Source: Agapanthus africanus (lineage: Eukaryota > Streptophyta > Magnoliopsida > Asparagales > Amaryllidaceae). Taken from it: DNA of 64,000 bases. A program made the translations under genes and the position numbers. The notes beneath the pieces are model-generated. The model was not told the origin of the DNA. It did no database searches and was given only the letters and a program-made list of their open reading frames with translations. This document shows positions 22,825 to 34,271 of this stretch, piece by piece. How positions within the stretch are numbered: position 1 is the stretch's first letter; every line of letters begins with the position of its first letter. The DNA is taken from NCBI GenBank assembly GCA_030015575.1, contig CM057338.1, forward strand, positions 773,215,864 through 773,279,863, in the 5' to 3' direction.

Positions 22825-25016
22825 TGTTGGAGATAGTGCCCTTAGAGTCAATTATTGGATCACAGGCACGTGATTGCAATGATTGAGGGAGGACCTATCC
22901 CGGTAGGACAGTCTTACTCGAGATGATAGTTTGCTATCTGGTTTATCTTTATCATCGTGTACTGCTTCAGGTGACCTGACAGGTCGCTATTACACGTTGA
23001 TAGAGCCCCTAGGATTCTTGCTTGACGACCAGCAGTATGATGGCGATCATATACGTGGGAGCTGGGGTCTATAGGCACATCCTTAAAAGGTCCCTAGTCG
23101 TAGGAGTTTAGAGACAGGGCATCGATACTCCATTAGTAGACTAGTGTATACAGTCGAGACCCCGACGAGGGGCGGTGGCCGGTCTCACAAGCCACTGGTG
23201 TCAGTTGGTTCACCTAAGATGTATACAGGTGCTCATTAGGTTATGAGTACACCAGACAGGACTCGCCGGGAACCTGCTAGTTGGGATTATACCAGACGTC
23301 AGATAGCAGTTCCCAGGTGACATGTGTACAGGTTAGTTCATCGACCTGAGATCGTCATTTGTCTCGTGTGAGTTCCCACTGTGCTTTGATTACTACCCTA
23401 CCACGGCTCAAAGGAGTCGTGCAAACAGGTTTTAGTTGGGTACAGTCCCGAGCCACATGGAGGCAGTGAGCGGATCTGCAGGGGTTCGTCTCTCCCGGTA
23501 TTGGGGGTGAGGTCGCGCTGTGTCTAGGAGAGCCATTACACAAAGCCCTCGGCCGAGGCAGGAGATTTACTGGTAGGTATTCCAGTAGTATCTCAGGGTG
23601 TTCTGGGCTACACTCCGACACGACTTGTACCGCCTTTGGGGGTCTGACTTTTACCAACCCCCTAGGCCCGCCATGCGATACTCATAGACGAACGGACCGG
23701 ACTGTACGGATATTGTCACTGACAGGCTCAGTAGGGTGTCAGGATGAGTTCGCTCATCGACGTCCCTTTTGGTCAATAGCTGGTGGCCCGTCACGTATTG
23801 GCAAATACCTCTTACGTGCTAGTGGTTAAATCCACAGCCATAGTATTGACGAGTCTTTAGAGTCCACCACACTTACAGTTACTCAAGCTTTCGGGCGAAA
23901 CGCTGTAGAGGTCGTATGGAGATATGGCAGGGTCCGATCAGATACGTGCGGTATTACACGGATCAGGATCGGACGGTTTGTACTAGTGGCCGTATGGATA
24001 TATGGCAGGGTTCGATCAGATACGTACGGTATTGCACGGATCAAGATCGAACGGATATTACTAGCCGGCTTTGGTTTAAGCCGGATCCTAGTTTAGTACA
24101 GTGTAGATTTTGTCTCATTGCATTTGTATCCGGACGGAATACAGATGCGGGTGTGTATGCACAGTATCGGGGTTTTCCTGTAATTTATTACGGGACCAGT
24201 TTTCTGGAGTTGCCAGTTTGCATTCCGTTCCGGCCGGTTTTCCTTTGTTCTTTCCCGGCCGGACTTTTCCGATGGAGGGGGTAATTTGCAGTTTTGCAAA
24301 TTACTTTTTGGGAGGAGGTTTCTTGCATATGTAGGATTATGATATGACCTTCATCATTCTTTTTACCATCACTTGCATTTAATGAGATTTGATGTGATTA
24401 AGGTGTAAGCATGGTTGATGTTTTCTTGTCTTTGGATGTGGTCACCATTCCCTTTATCTTACACTCACCTCCCTTCATGATTTATGCTTTCCCTCCACCA
24501 TTTCCTAACTAGATTGGCCGGCCACATCAAGGAGGAAAATGAGAAGAGTTCATTTTTGTGAAGTAGGAAATTTATCATCTCATTTTGGATACACCAAAGT
24601 TGATCTCCATTTTGTTCTTCACTTCCCTCCATCCAATGGCAACTTCATTACCCCAAATGAGACAAGCATCATCTACACTACATTCTACAGCAAACCTTGG
24701 GCACGTCGACTAGCCAGCTTCGTGCCCGAGTTGCCTCGGTATTGAGGTGGGAGCCCGTAAAAGATGCAGACGATGTGGTGCCCTTCCGGCAACGAGGCGA
24801 CGACCGGAGTGTCCGCGGGAGATCGGGACGATGACGAGAAGACCGGAGGACTCGGATCACTCGGTATATCTCTCACCCTTTCTCTTGTTTGCTAGTATCG
24901 GTAAATGGTCACGATCCGGGTAATTGTCCGTGGTAGCGCCAGTTTAATAGATAAGAAAATTTTGATTCCGCATTTTGGCCTCGGATAGACGGCCGGGGCG
25001 CTGCCGTGGCGCAACA
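22825..25016 (+). repeat. R7 5' LTR
   Basis: It starts TGTTGGAGATAGTGCCC and ends GGCGCAACA. It holds a 78-bp tandem pair (23911-23988 and 23989-24066), a perfect 10-bp hairpin GTAATTTGCA/TGCAAATTAC with a 4-base loop (24281-24304) and a donor-like TCG/GTATAT (GT 24864-24865). The segment of about 24320-24680 is unlike the corresponding part of R11's LTR, although both sides match closely. Confidence 0.93.
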
Positions 25017-27319
25017 TGGTATCAGAGCCACGCCATTAACCTTGTCTAGCTTGTTCTAATGCGTTTTACTTATCCGATCGACCAAAATTCCAAAATCCGC
25101 GTTTTTGTTAGCATCAGTTTCTGTTGAAATTTTTTGGTCTCCAAAAATTTTTCAGGTTGTCTCAGAATGATGAACAGGGAGTTCTAAGAACACTGAGAAA
25201 ATACGACAACATGAACCTTTACTATGAGTGCGGATCCGCGGCCATTAACCCTTCTCAGGCCGCGGATCAGCCGCAGTTATAAGGGATCATGATGTCATAT
25301 TTCTGTAGTGGGCTTGTGGGCTTTAAATAGGGGTTTTGGAATATTGAACTTGGGCCCAGAATTTCTGTGAGTGCTACAGTATTGCTTGGGGGACCATTTG
25401 TTAATTTTTTGATTGATCGGATATTTTAAACACATTATTTCACAGTATTTACATTATATCTGCGACCGTGAATGTCACTTGATCGGTAAATCCAGTCTAA
25501 CTGCTATAGCCCGGTTAGACGGATTTGCGAACGTGACTTTCACGTTGATATTCTATGTTTATGCTGTGTTGTTGCGGATCGGTCGTGGGGGTAGCCTGGT
25601 TGCAATGCTAGTACAGTTTTGTTGTATTATGTACATTTGATGTTGCGGGGCGAGCGTCCGACATGTGGACTGCCGTCACTGCCTGTTTGTATTATTCTTT
25701 TGGGGCACGACCTGGTTGCGGTCGATGTACCCGTTGTATGTATATTTTACTTTCTGTACTAGGGTTACCCCGCGGAGGGGTGCACGGATAGCCGGGTTCT
25801 AGAGGGCAACGGGCCTGCATCTCAGGGCATTGAGACGGAGGGGGCTTCAGTCTGGAATTGGCGGGCTGTTCGCCGCACTCATAGGGGGTACAGGTTCACC
25901 CAGGAGGGGTGCCCAAGTTACCGGATTCCGTGAAGTGCTGGGTGGTCCATTCACGGTGCTGAAGGGGGCTGCCTCGCTTCAGGTTTTGGCGGGTGACTTG
26001 CCGCGCCCGTAGGGGTCTAGGTTTTCATTGCACAGGCTATCCACACGACCAGGGGAACGTCGGGTTTCAGCAGCGGCTCTGTGAAACCCGGGGATCCCAG
26101 ATATCTGTATTGTTCTGTGATGCTGTGCATTTCTGTGATGTTGCATTTTATTCACGCCTTGAGCGAAATACTATATATTGGTATATATATTAGTAGATGT
26201 TGTATATGTTTTTCATCCGCGCTAGTCCAGTCCCCGCTCTGCCGTTAGTTAGCTAACCTAACGGGTGATGACGGGACCCAGTGGCAAATGCGGATGGCAT
26301 ATACGTACGTCAGTATATTTTCGTTCTTTATGGTGTGATCAATTGATGGGACTGCGTTGATTTGGATCAATGCAAGTTAAACAAACCTTTTCTGATGTTG
26401 TTGGAACATTTTTCAAAAAGCTGTTATTGCAAGGACGTTCACTTTTGTTTTGCATCGTGGTATTCATTTAGAATATCCTGCTCCTCAGTCGACGAGGCAA
26501 GGGCCGAGATCTCTTCACCGGGAGTGACCCCTTGGACAGAAGTTTGCGTCAGGGCATTAACTTCACTATAGCCGATTACTTTTGCTTTGCATCGTGGTAT
26601 TCAGTTGGAATATCCTGCACCTCATTCTACAGGGAAAGAGCCGAGATCCCTTCACCGGGAGTGACCTCTTTAGTAAAGGTTTTCGTCACTATATTTTCTA
26701 AAAAGGCTATGCAGTTCCTTCAACGATATCAAGTTCATTACGTTAAAGGTTTTTCGCCAAAAACCATTCGTAGCCCTCCGTCATTTCTTATGGGTATTAT
26801 TTAGTATTCGTGCTGCGTTTGTTGACTCCGTCAAGACGTAGTGTACGGTAGCTAAGTGGTGCTTGTTTGTTGCATAAGTGGGATTGGTTAGGACAGTCGT
26901 GCGGCCTTGTTGACTCCGTCAAGGGCACGTACGGGTGGGTTTAATGCAATCCAGATAATGACGGGTTGAACTTGACTAGGACTCTTTGATTTGTTGACTC
27001 CGTCAAGGTCACTTGAGTCCTAGGGGTAAAAACCCACATCTGGAGTTTCAAAAGAACTGAAACTTGCCAGATATGCGCATACCTTCTGGAGTGTGGTGAC
27101 TTGAGTGGATTCCATCAAGTTATCATGCGATGATAGTTGGATCCCGATTCCCACTGATGAGTTGGTTTACTCCTCGGGTGATCCCGACTAGTTCTTCTTT
27201 CAGGTTTGGAGGAGAATTTGACGGTACAGTGGGAGGTTTCCTGATTAGATAAAGTGATAACCATTCTGATCTAGGTTAGAGTGCACGCTGAGTGTTTCTT
27301 TTCTCTCTCTCTTTGGCAG
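25017..27319 (+). other. R7 primer site and leader
   Basis: The primer site TGGTATCAGAGCC is at 25017-25029. Leader modules: GC-rich hairpin GATCCGCGGCC/GGCCGCGGATC (25233-25268); a duplicated GGGGTGCRCGGATAGCC-type module (about 25775-25890 and 25913-26018); CCGTTAG/CTAACGG (26242-26264); TGCGTTGAT/ATCAATGCA (26353-26374); two CCTC hairpins (26483-26497 and 26620-26634); a triple TTGAC array of the R2/R10 type (26822-27008); GATTAGA/TCTGATC (27243-27271); and a pyrimidine tract ending GGCAG (AG 27318-27319). Confidence 0.75.
26812..27040 (+). promoter_or_regulatory. R7 triple leader hairpin
   Basis: Units of TTGACTCCGTCAAG lie at 26822-26835, 26910-26924 and 26994-27008. The second is enclosed by CGTGC and GCACG. 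The third is enclosed by CTAGGACTC and GAGTCCTAG, a nine-base pairing. The surrounding sequence is of the R2/R10 type rather than the type found in its close relative R11. Confidence 0.65.
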
Positions 27320-30300
27320 CGACCATTGACCCGACCCTGGACTATGACTCAGTGACCAAGTTAACCGAACCTTCTTAACACTGGCTTTTGGATTGTTAGA
27401 GTTGCAGATCTCTTTGCCACTCCTACTTTTACCTTTTCTCCAGGACACCCCGTATTACTACGAACGCCCACTTCCATTGGACAAAACCATCGTATGGTTA
27501 TATACGAACTCGAAGGACTTCGAGGATGGTTTCTGGTTCTGGAGAAAACGAATAGGATTATTCAGTTGTCTTTTCTTTTCACCCTCTCTCATTGCGAGTA
27601 CTCCTTGGTTTAGGAGATAGTACACCTATTATGCAAATTGGATAGTCTTCTTCCAAATCTTAGGCTGGTGCCGACCGGTAGGGAATGAAGAAAACCAATT
27701 AGCCTAAACGGTGTGCAGAAGGTATTAAGATTAAGACAAAATAAAGGGATTAGTAAGAGGGCAAAGTAAATTGCGACTGATATTCACGACCAAACCAAGT
27801 ATTTCTTCGTCAATCCTAAATCACCTTTGTATTTCTCCAGGACACTCCGTATCACTACGAAGATCCCATGTTTTTGGATACTCCATCGTATGGTTATATA
27901 CGAACTCGAAAGGAACTTGTTCCAGTTCGGGGATGGATTTTGGTCCAGGAGAAATAGGAATACGGTTTATTCGGTTGTCTTTTCTCTTCACCTTCTCTCG
28001 CATTGCGAGTGCTCCTAGGATTAGGACAGTACACCCATTATGCTTACTGGATAGTCTTCTTCCAAACCATAGGCTGGTGCCGAACGGTAGGGAAGGAAGA
28101 AAACCATTTGGCCTAAGGGGGTGTGCAGACGGTAATGACTAAAGACATATAAAGGGATTTGGACAGATGGCAAAGAGATATACGGTTACAGTTGTGAATC
28201 TGGGTAATGGTAGAGGCATTACTAGGAATACCAGGATACCCCATCGAAACATTTCAATGTTTCAAGTTTCAACTGTGTACTGTTAAAAGAAAACTGATTT
28301 CCCGATTAGACACTTGCTCCAGGGTATATATTTACCAGGTTTGATTCTCACATCTGTATGGTTTTACATATGATGAGTGGGAGTAAGTTATTGGGAATTG
28401 GGTGATCATCCTCATTATATCGGGATTCGTTGTAATCGGTGATATTTGAGGAGATCACCTGGGCTGTTTGCCGGTCGGCAAATATTTGGTTTTGGATATC
28501 CGTTGTTATGCACCAATTTCAAATTGATATATCTGTACGTCTATTTTCATAGAGTGAGATATACCTTTTGATATTATGTCGTTGACATTTACCTATATCA
28601 GTGGATGGTTAGGTAAGGAGCATTAAACAGCGGTGTAATTCTTCTTAACCATAAGTACAGTTTTCAACCTACGACACACAGTGAAAGAGTTGTTAGACTC
28701 GGCGGACTTATACAGAGTATTGTATGTTGTCCAGTGTCCATTAGGACAGAGGGGTTGGTCCTCATACTATATTCTGTTTACTTTTAACTTCTCTAGTTCT
28801 TAGACATGTGCTTCGTAGAAACACAGGGTCTAAGTTTTGATGAGTTATAGGTATTTGAATAGAGTAGAGTACCAGGTGTAGCAAGTATCGGGATTCTTCA
28901 AAGTGATCGAAGATGTAGATACTTGTGTATTGTATTCAGTTGATAGTAATGATAAAAAGAAATTGCTTCTCTTTCAGGTTACTCATAATTGGAAGCATTC
29001 CTAAGTTGAGTAACGCTGATCGGCCTCCTTCCATTTAGTTGACATGCACTGGAGATAGCTGCATGATTTGAATCTGGTTCATTTAAATCAGTGCCTCTGG
29101 TTCTATATTGGATATAGAACAGTTCATATCTTAACGATGTTAAGGTACGGGGAGTTGTCCGGCTTATGATTAAAACCAGACTCTGGATAACTCAAGGCAC
29201 GTTTCTGTAATGGCTGTTTGTGGGTTGACCCAGGCTATGACGAGGGTTGACTTTCTACCATCTGGAAGATCAATAGTGATATTGTTCTTAACTCGCCACA
29301 TTTTTAAAAGGAAATGGTTATTTTTCCGAAAACAGTAGTGGGAGTATGGTAGAACTGGAAGCGATTCCAGAACCGCAAACGATTACTGAAGATTTGATAA
29401 GGAACCTAAAGATTCAATCTGATTTGACATTCCATTGGCCACTCCGCAGATAAGGTGGGTAACTTCAGGCACCCGAGAGGTACTCCGGTAGCCTCAATGA
29501 CGGTGACAGGGAAGTTCTTGTTTACCCACACTTGCCATTGTTGTTGTTCCAGGCTGCGAGACCCGGCAGGAGGATGAGTATAGCGTCGTTCTAAACCAGC
29601 TTTAGAAGTGCACGTCTATATGACTCTGCCAGAGGGTTGTCGTAGTCAGTGGGAGCAGCGGAAGCATTGGTGGACATCAGGCTTATGTCTATAGACCAAA
29701 GAAGATATAGCGGAGATAGATCATCTATTTCTGATGTGACAGTCATAGGTTTGACGTCATCAGAATAGGGGATGGATCTGTTGAGAAGGTAGTAGGGTGA
29801 GATATCCGGGTTTTGGATGACATACACAAACTAGGAAGTGACATTCCTATACTACGATCGGTTATACTTTGGTTGTCACACAGTGGTTTCTCCACATGGG
29901 ACTTGGATATTATATCTGACATACTGGTTACTAGATCTATGGTTTTAGATCTAGATTTGGATGGTTTCCCAATCAGGGTATTTTGACAGCATTCTAAGAG
30001 TATTTAGAATGGACGACTCCTGGCATGGTAGTGTACCTGCAGGTAATGGAGTCACCCTCTCTAAAGGTGTCTTATAGACTAAAGTAAAGAGGGATGTGCA
30101 TGATTGGCAGATCACTTGCTTAGGCAATTGAGTCAATCATGAGATGTCAAGTACCACACCAGATGTTGTTCTTGCACTAGATGTAATAAGTTGATATTGA
30201 TCCAATCCTGGAGGAACAGTCGGAAGCAATTTAAGAACATAAGTGAATGTTCTAGGGATGTGATAACGACAGCCTCTTTTTGGAGACGGTTGTCACTCCA

Positions 30301-30730
30301 GGCTTCCAAGGTGACATGGATGGCAGAGTGGCTGTCAGAGTTATTGTTCTCCTTCTGACGAGGGACAGTATTTTGGACAGGTGGTCCAAGGCAATACTGA
30401 GGGAGGCATGGCGCTGGGTACTGATTATTTTCAGTTATCGATACAGTCTAAGAAGTTTGGATTTGGAGTTCATTTATGAGATAGGTCCCATCAGATATCC
30501 ATACATACTCTAAGACAGGTATTGCTCATTTCGGGAGATGGTTTTCTCCGCGAACTTGAGATATAGAGAGACATAGAAAGAAATATCACAGCGGATCCAC
30601 TCACTGAGGCTATTCCTCGAACGCAATAGTTTCGCAAACGAGCTTTGTGAGACTGACTAGTAGAGGAGTTGGGTGTTCGGTATCACACGGGCTGTGAGTA
30701 TGCGACATCGCAATAATTAGCCTTGAGTGC
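27320..30730 (+). pseudogene. R7 gag-pol remnant
   Basis: Only traces of the polyprotein remain. They include a gag segment present twice in tandem (from 27441 and from 27838, offset 397 bases), integrase-like traces near 28680-28740 and 29140-29180, an RT trace near 29640-29900 and an RNase H tail near 30590-30630. It is broken throughout. R11 has the same arrangement, including the doubled gag trace. Confidence 0.75.
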
Positions 30731-30741
30731 AAGTGGGAGAT
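30731..30741 (+). promoter_or_regulatory. R7 polypurine tract
   Basis: AAGTGGGAGAT abuts the 3' LTR and is intact although the coding region is lost. This fits selection on cis-acting sites only. Confidence 0.85.
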
Positions 30742-32933
30742 TGTTGGAGATAGTGCCCTCAGAGTCAATTATTGGATCACAGGCACGTGATTGCAATGAT
30801 TGAGGGATGACCTATCCCGGTAGGACAGTCTTACTCGAGATGATAGTTTGCTATCTGGTTTATCTTTATCATCGTGTACTGCTTCAGGTGACCTGACAGG
30901 TCGCTATTACACGTTGATAGAGCCCCTAGGATTCTTGCTTGACGACCACCAGTATGATGGCGATCATATACGTGGGAGCTGGGGTCTATAGGCACATCCT
31001 TAAAAGGTCCCTAGTCGTAGGAGTTTCGAGACAGGGCATCGATACTCCATTAGTAGACTAGTGTATACAGTCGAGACCCCGACGAGGGGCGGTGGCCGGT
31101 CTCACAAGCCACTGGTGTCAGTTGGTTCACCTAAGATGTATACAGGTGCTCATTAGGTTATGAGTACACCGGACAGGACTCGCCGGGAACCTGCTAGTTG
31201 GGATTATACCAGACGTCAGATAGCAGTTCCCAGGTGACATGTGTACAGGTTAGTTCATCGACCTGAGATCGTCATTTGTCTCGTGTGAGTTCCCACTGTG
31301 CTTTGATTACTACCCTACCACGGCTCAAAGGAGTCGTGCAAACAGGTTTTAGTTGGGTACAGTCCCGAGCCACATGGAGGCAGTGAGCGGATCTGCAGGG
31401 GTTCGTCTCTCCCGGTATTGGGGGTGAGGTCGCGCTGTGTCTAGGAGAGCCATTACACAAAGCCCTCGGCCGAGGCAGGAGATTTACTGGTAGGTATTCC
31501 AGTAGTATCTCAGGGTGTTCTGGGCTACACTCCGACACGACTTGTACCGCCTTTGGGGGTCTGACTTTTACCAACCCCCTAGGCCCGCCATGCGATACTC
31601 ATAGACGAACGGACCGGACTGTACGGATATTGTCACTGACAGGCTCAGTAGGGTGTCAGGATGAGTTCGCTCATCGACGTCCCTTTTGGTCAATAGCTGG
31701 TGGCCCGTCACGTATTGGCAAATACCTCTTACGTGCTAGTGGTTAAATCCACAGCCATAGTATTGACGAGTCTTTAGAGTCCACCACACTTACAGTTACT
31801 CAAGATTTCGGGCGAAACGCTGTAGAGGCCGTATGGAGATATGGCAGGGTCCGATCAGATACGTGCGGTATTGCACGGATCAGGATCGGACGGTTTGTAC
31901 TAGTGGCCGTATGGATATATGGCAGGGTTCGATCAGATACGTACGGTATTGCACGGATCAGGATCGAACGGATATTACTAGCCGGCTTTGGTTTAAGCCG
32001 GATCCTAGTTTAGTACAGTGTAGATTTTGTCTCATTGCATTTGTATCCGGACGGAATACAGATACGGGTGTGTATGCACAGTATCGGGGTTTTCCTGTAA
32101 TTTATTACGGGACCAGTTTTCTGGAGTTGCCAGTTTGCATTCCGTTCCGGCCGGTTTTCCTTTGTTCTCTCCCGGCCGGACTTTTCCGATGGAGGGGGTA
32201 ATTTGCAGTTTTGCAAATTACTTTTTGGGAGGGGGTTTCTTGCATATGTGGGATTATGATATGACCTTCATCATTCTTTTTACCATCACTTGCATTTAAT
32301 GAGATTTGATGTGATTAAGGTGTAAGCATGGTTGATGTTTTCTTGTCTTTGGATGTGGTCACCATTCCCTTTATCCTACACTCACCTCCCTTCATGATTT
32401 ATGCTTTCCCTCCACCATTTCCTAACTAGATTGGCCGGCCACATCAAGGAGGAAAATGAGAAGAGTTCATTTTTGTGAAGTAGGAAATTTATCATCTCAT
32501 TTTGGATACACCAAAGTTGATCTCCATTTTGTTCTTCACTTCCCTCCATCCAATGGCAACTTCATTACCCCAAATGAGACAAGCATCATCTACACTACAT
32601 TCTACAGCAAACCTTGGGCACGTCGACTAGCCAGCTTCGTGCCTGAGTTGCCTCGGTATTGAGGTGGGAGCCCGTAAAAGATGCAGACGATGTGGTGCCC
32701 TTCCGGCAACGAGGCGACGACCGGAGTGTCCGCGGGAGATCAGGACGATGACGAGAAGACCGGAGGACTCGGATCACTCGGTATATCTCTCACCCTTTCT
32801 CTTGTTTGCTAGTATCGGTAAATGGTCACGATCCGGGTAATTGTCCGCGGTAGCGCCAGTTTAATAGATAAGAAAATTTTGATTCCGCATTATGGCCTCG
32901 GATAGATAGCCGGGGCGCTGCCGTGGCGCAATA
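30742..32933 (+). repeat. R7 3' LTR
   Basis: It has the same length as the 5' copy (2192 bp) and about 1% difference by eye. It carries the hairpin GTAATTTGCA/TGCAAATTAC (32198-32221) and the 78-bp tandem pair (about 31828-31983). Confidence 0.93.
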
Positions 32934-34271
32934 CGTTTACCGCCCCCCTAGGCCCGCCATGCGATGTATCAGACGAACAGACTGGACTGTACGGAGATTA
33001 TCACATTCAGGCTCAGTTGGAGTTCAGATGGGTTTCACCTCGTCAGTCTTCTTATCGGCATCTACCTGGGGACCGTTACGCACAGCTAGTGCCGCTTGCG
33101 GTCTGTGGTTAAACCCACTGCCAGCGTAGTGTCGAGTCTTTAGAGTCCCACACAGAAAGCTATTCGCCTTTAGGCAAAAGAGTAGAGGTCGCATGGTTTT
33201 GCGACAGGTCGCATGGTTTTGCGACAGGGTCCGGTCACATCCGTACACTTGTGCACGTACAGTGTCCGGACAATTAACACTAGCGGGCTTTGGTTTAAGC
33301 CAGATCCTAGTGTACGTTTTGGGATTGGTTTTATCCAGTATGTATTCGTGTTCCTCGGAACGCGGATGCGGGTGTGTATGCACAGTTGACGGAGAGACAG
33401 AGGCAGAGGATTCTCATTAGGGTTGTTGACCGTTGACTGTTGACTATTGACTTTTTGCTCAACCCTAATGAGAATATGATATATATATAATTAGTAATAA
33501 TATTAATTAAGTATTATAGTGACATGGTTGTTGAGGGGTTGACTTTGTTGACTTGTTGACTTTGTTGACCGGTTGACTAGGTTGGACTAGTTGACCATCA
33601 TCATCACAATGGTTGTCATTTTCATGCAAAGACTTCTGCTTGCTTGTTGTGGTTTGCAAAATGAGTGCATGGAAATGATATTGCCTTTGACATGATATGA
33701 ACCATCACATAATAATACTTGATTAACATTATGGCTCATGATGCTTTTGGATTATGAGAGGGTGAAAGAGAAAAGAGAGGCTCATTCTTTCATTATTTTT
33801 CTCTCTCTTGTTTTTGAGCTCTCTCATTCTCTTGCTCTCACCCTCTTCCTCTTGCTCTCTCTCTTGTCTATGGTTCACTTGTCTCATGTGTTGAGAAGCA
33901 AGAACCATAGAAAAAATCCCATCACACTCTCCTCTACTCACTCTAGTTCACAAGGTTTAGCAAACCAAGTGAACTAGTTTCTTCAAAGTTCGAAGAAGAA
34001 AGCAAAGGTAGAAGCTTTCGGGTGGATCGATCTTCGGCGCAAGGAGACGACGGAGTGAAGCCAATCCGTACACCATCAAGAGATGAAGACGAAGGAGTTC
34101 AAGAAAGAAAGGTATAACCCCCTAACCGAGTAGTTAACAACTCATAGTTAGGTTGTTAGGTAGATAGTTTAACAAAGATCCGTTTTGAGTCCATGTTATC
34201 GCCTCTATAAAATCGTTTTTCATCAAATTCCGCAAGCCCGTAAGTACCGGGAGAGGTAGCATGGACTTACA
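32934..34271 (+). repeat. R6 3' LTR, second segment
   Basis: It resumes after R7 with the right target copy CGTTT (32934-32938) and runs to GGACTTACA at 34271. The W-box and inverted-repeat region is at about 33410-33600, with a TATA tract near 33477-33490. Confidence 0.92.

Larger units (their letters stand above)
22825..32933 (+). mobile_element. R7: Ty1/copia non-autonomous element
   Basis: Both LTRs are 2192 bp (22825-25016 and 30742-32933) and differ at about 21 positions by eye (about 1%). The target duplication CGTTT lies at 22820-22824 and 32934-32938. Primer site, leader modules and PPT are present, but the coding interior is only a heavily broken remnant. R11 carries the same remnant with the same internal duplications, so the parent had lost its coding ability before these copies were made. 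Movement probably relied on proteins from a related element. Being younger than R6 by LTR divergence fits its position inside R6's LTR. Confidence 0.93.
13995..34271 (+). mobile_element. R6: Ty1/copia element with R7 nested in its 3' LTR
   Basis: Parts: 5' LTR 13995-16153, primer site 16155-16167, leader to about 18242, gag-pol 18283-21979, PPT 21983-21993, and 3' LTR 21994-22824 continued at 32939-34271 after R7. The target duplication CCTAG flanks the element (13990-13994 and 34272-34276). LTR copies differ at about 45 of 2160 positions by eye (about 2%), which suggests under one million years if 1.3e-8 substitutions per site per year applies. Of the elements complete here it has the best-preserved coding region, but it is broken in about three or four places. 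RNase H runs almost to the PPT, so there is no room for an envelope-like gene. Confidence 0.93.

Noticed and set aside
23355-23657. Antisense 100-codon open frame in the R7 LTR, repeated at 31272-31574
   Set aside because: It is present twice only because the LTR is. It has no recognisable domain, overlaps other frames on both strands, and no relative shows selection on it.
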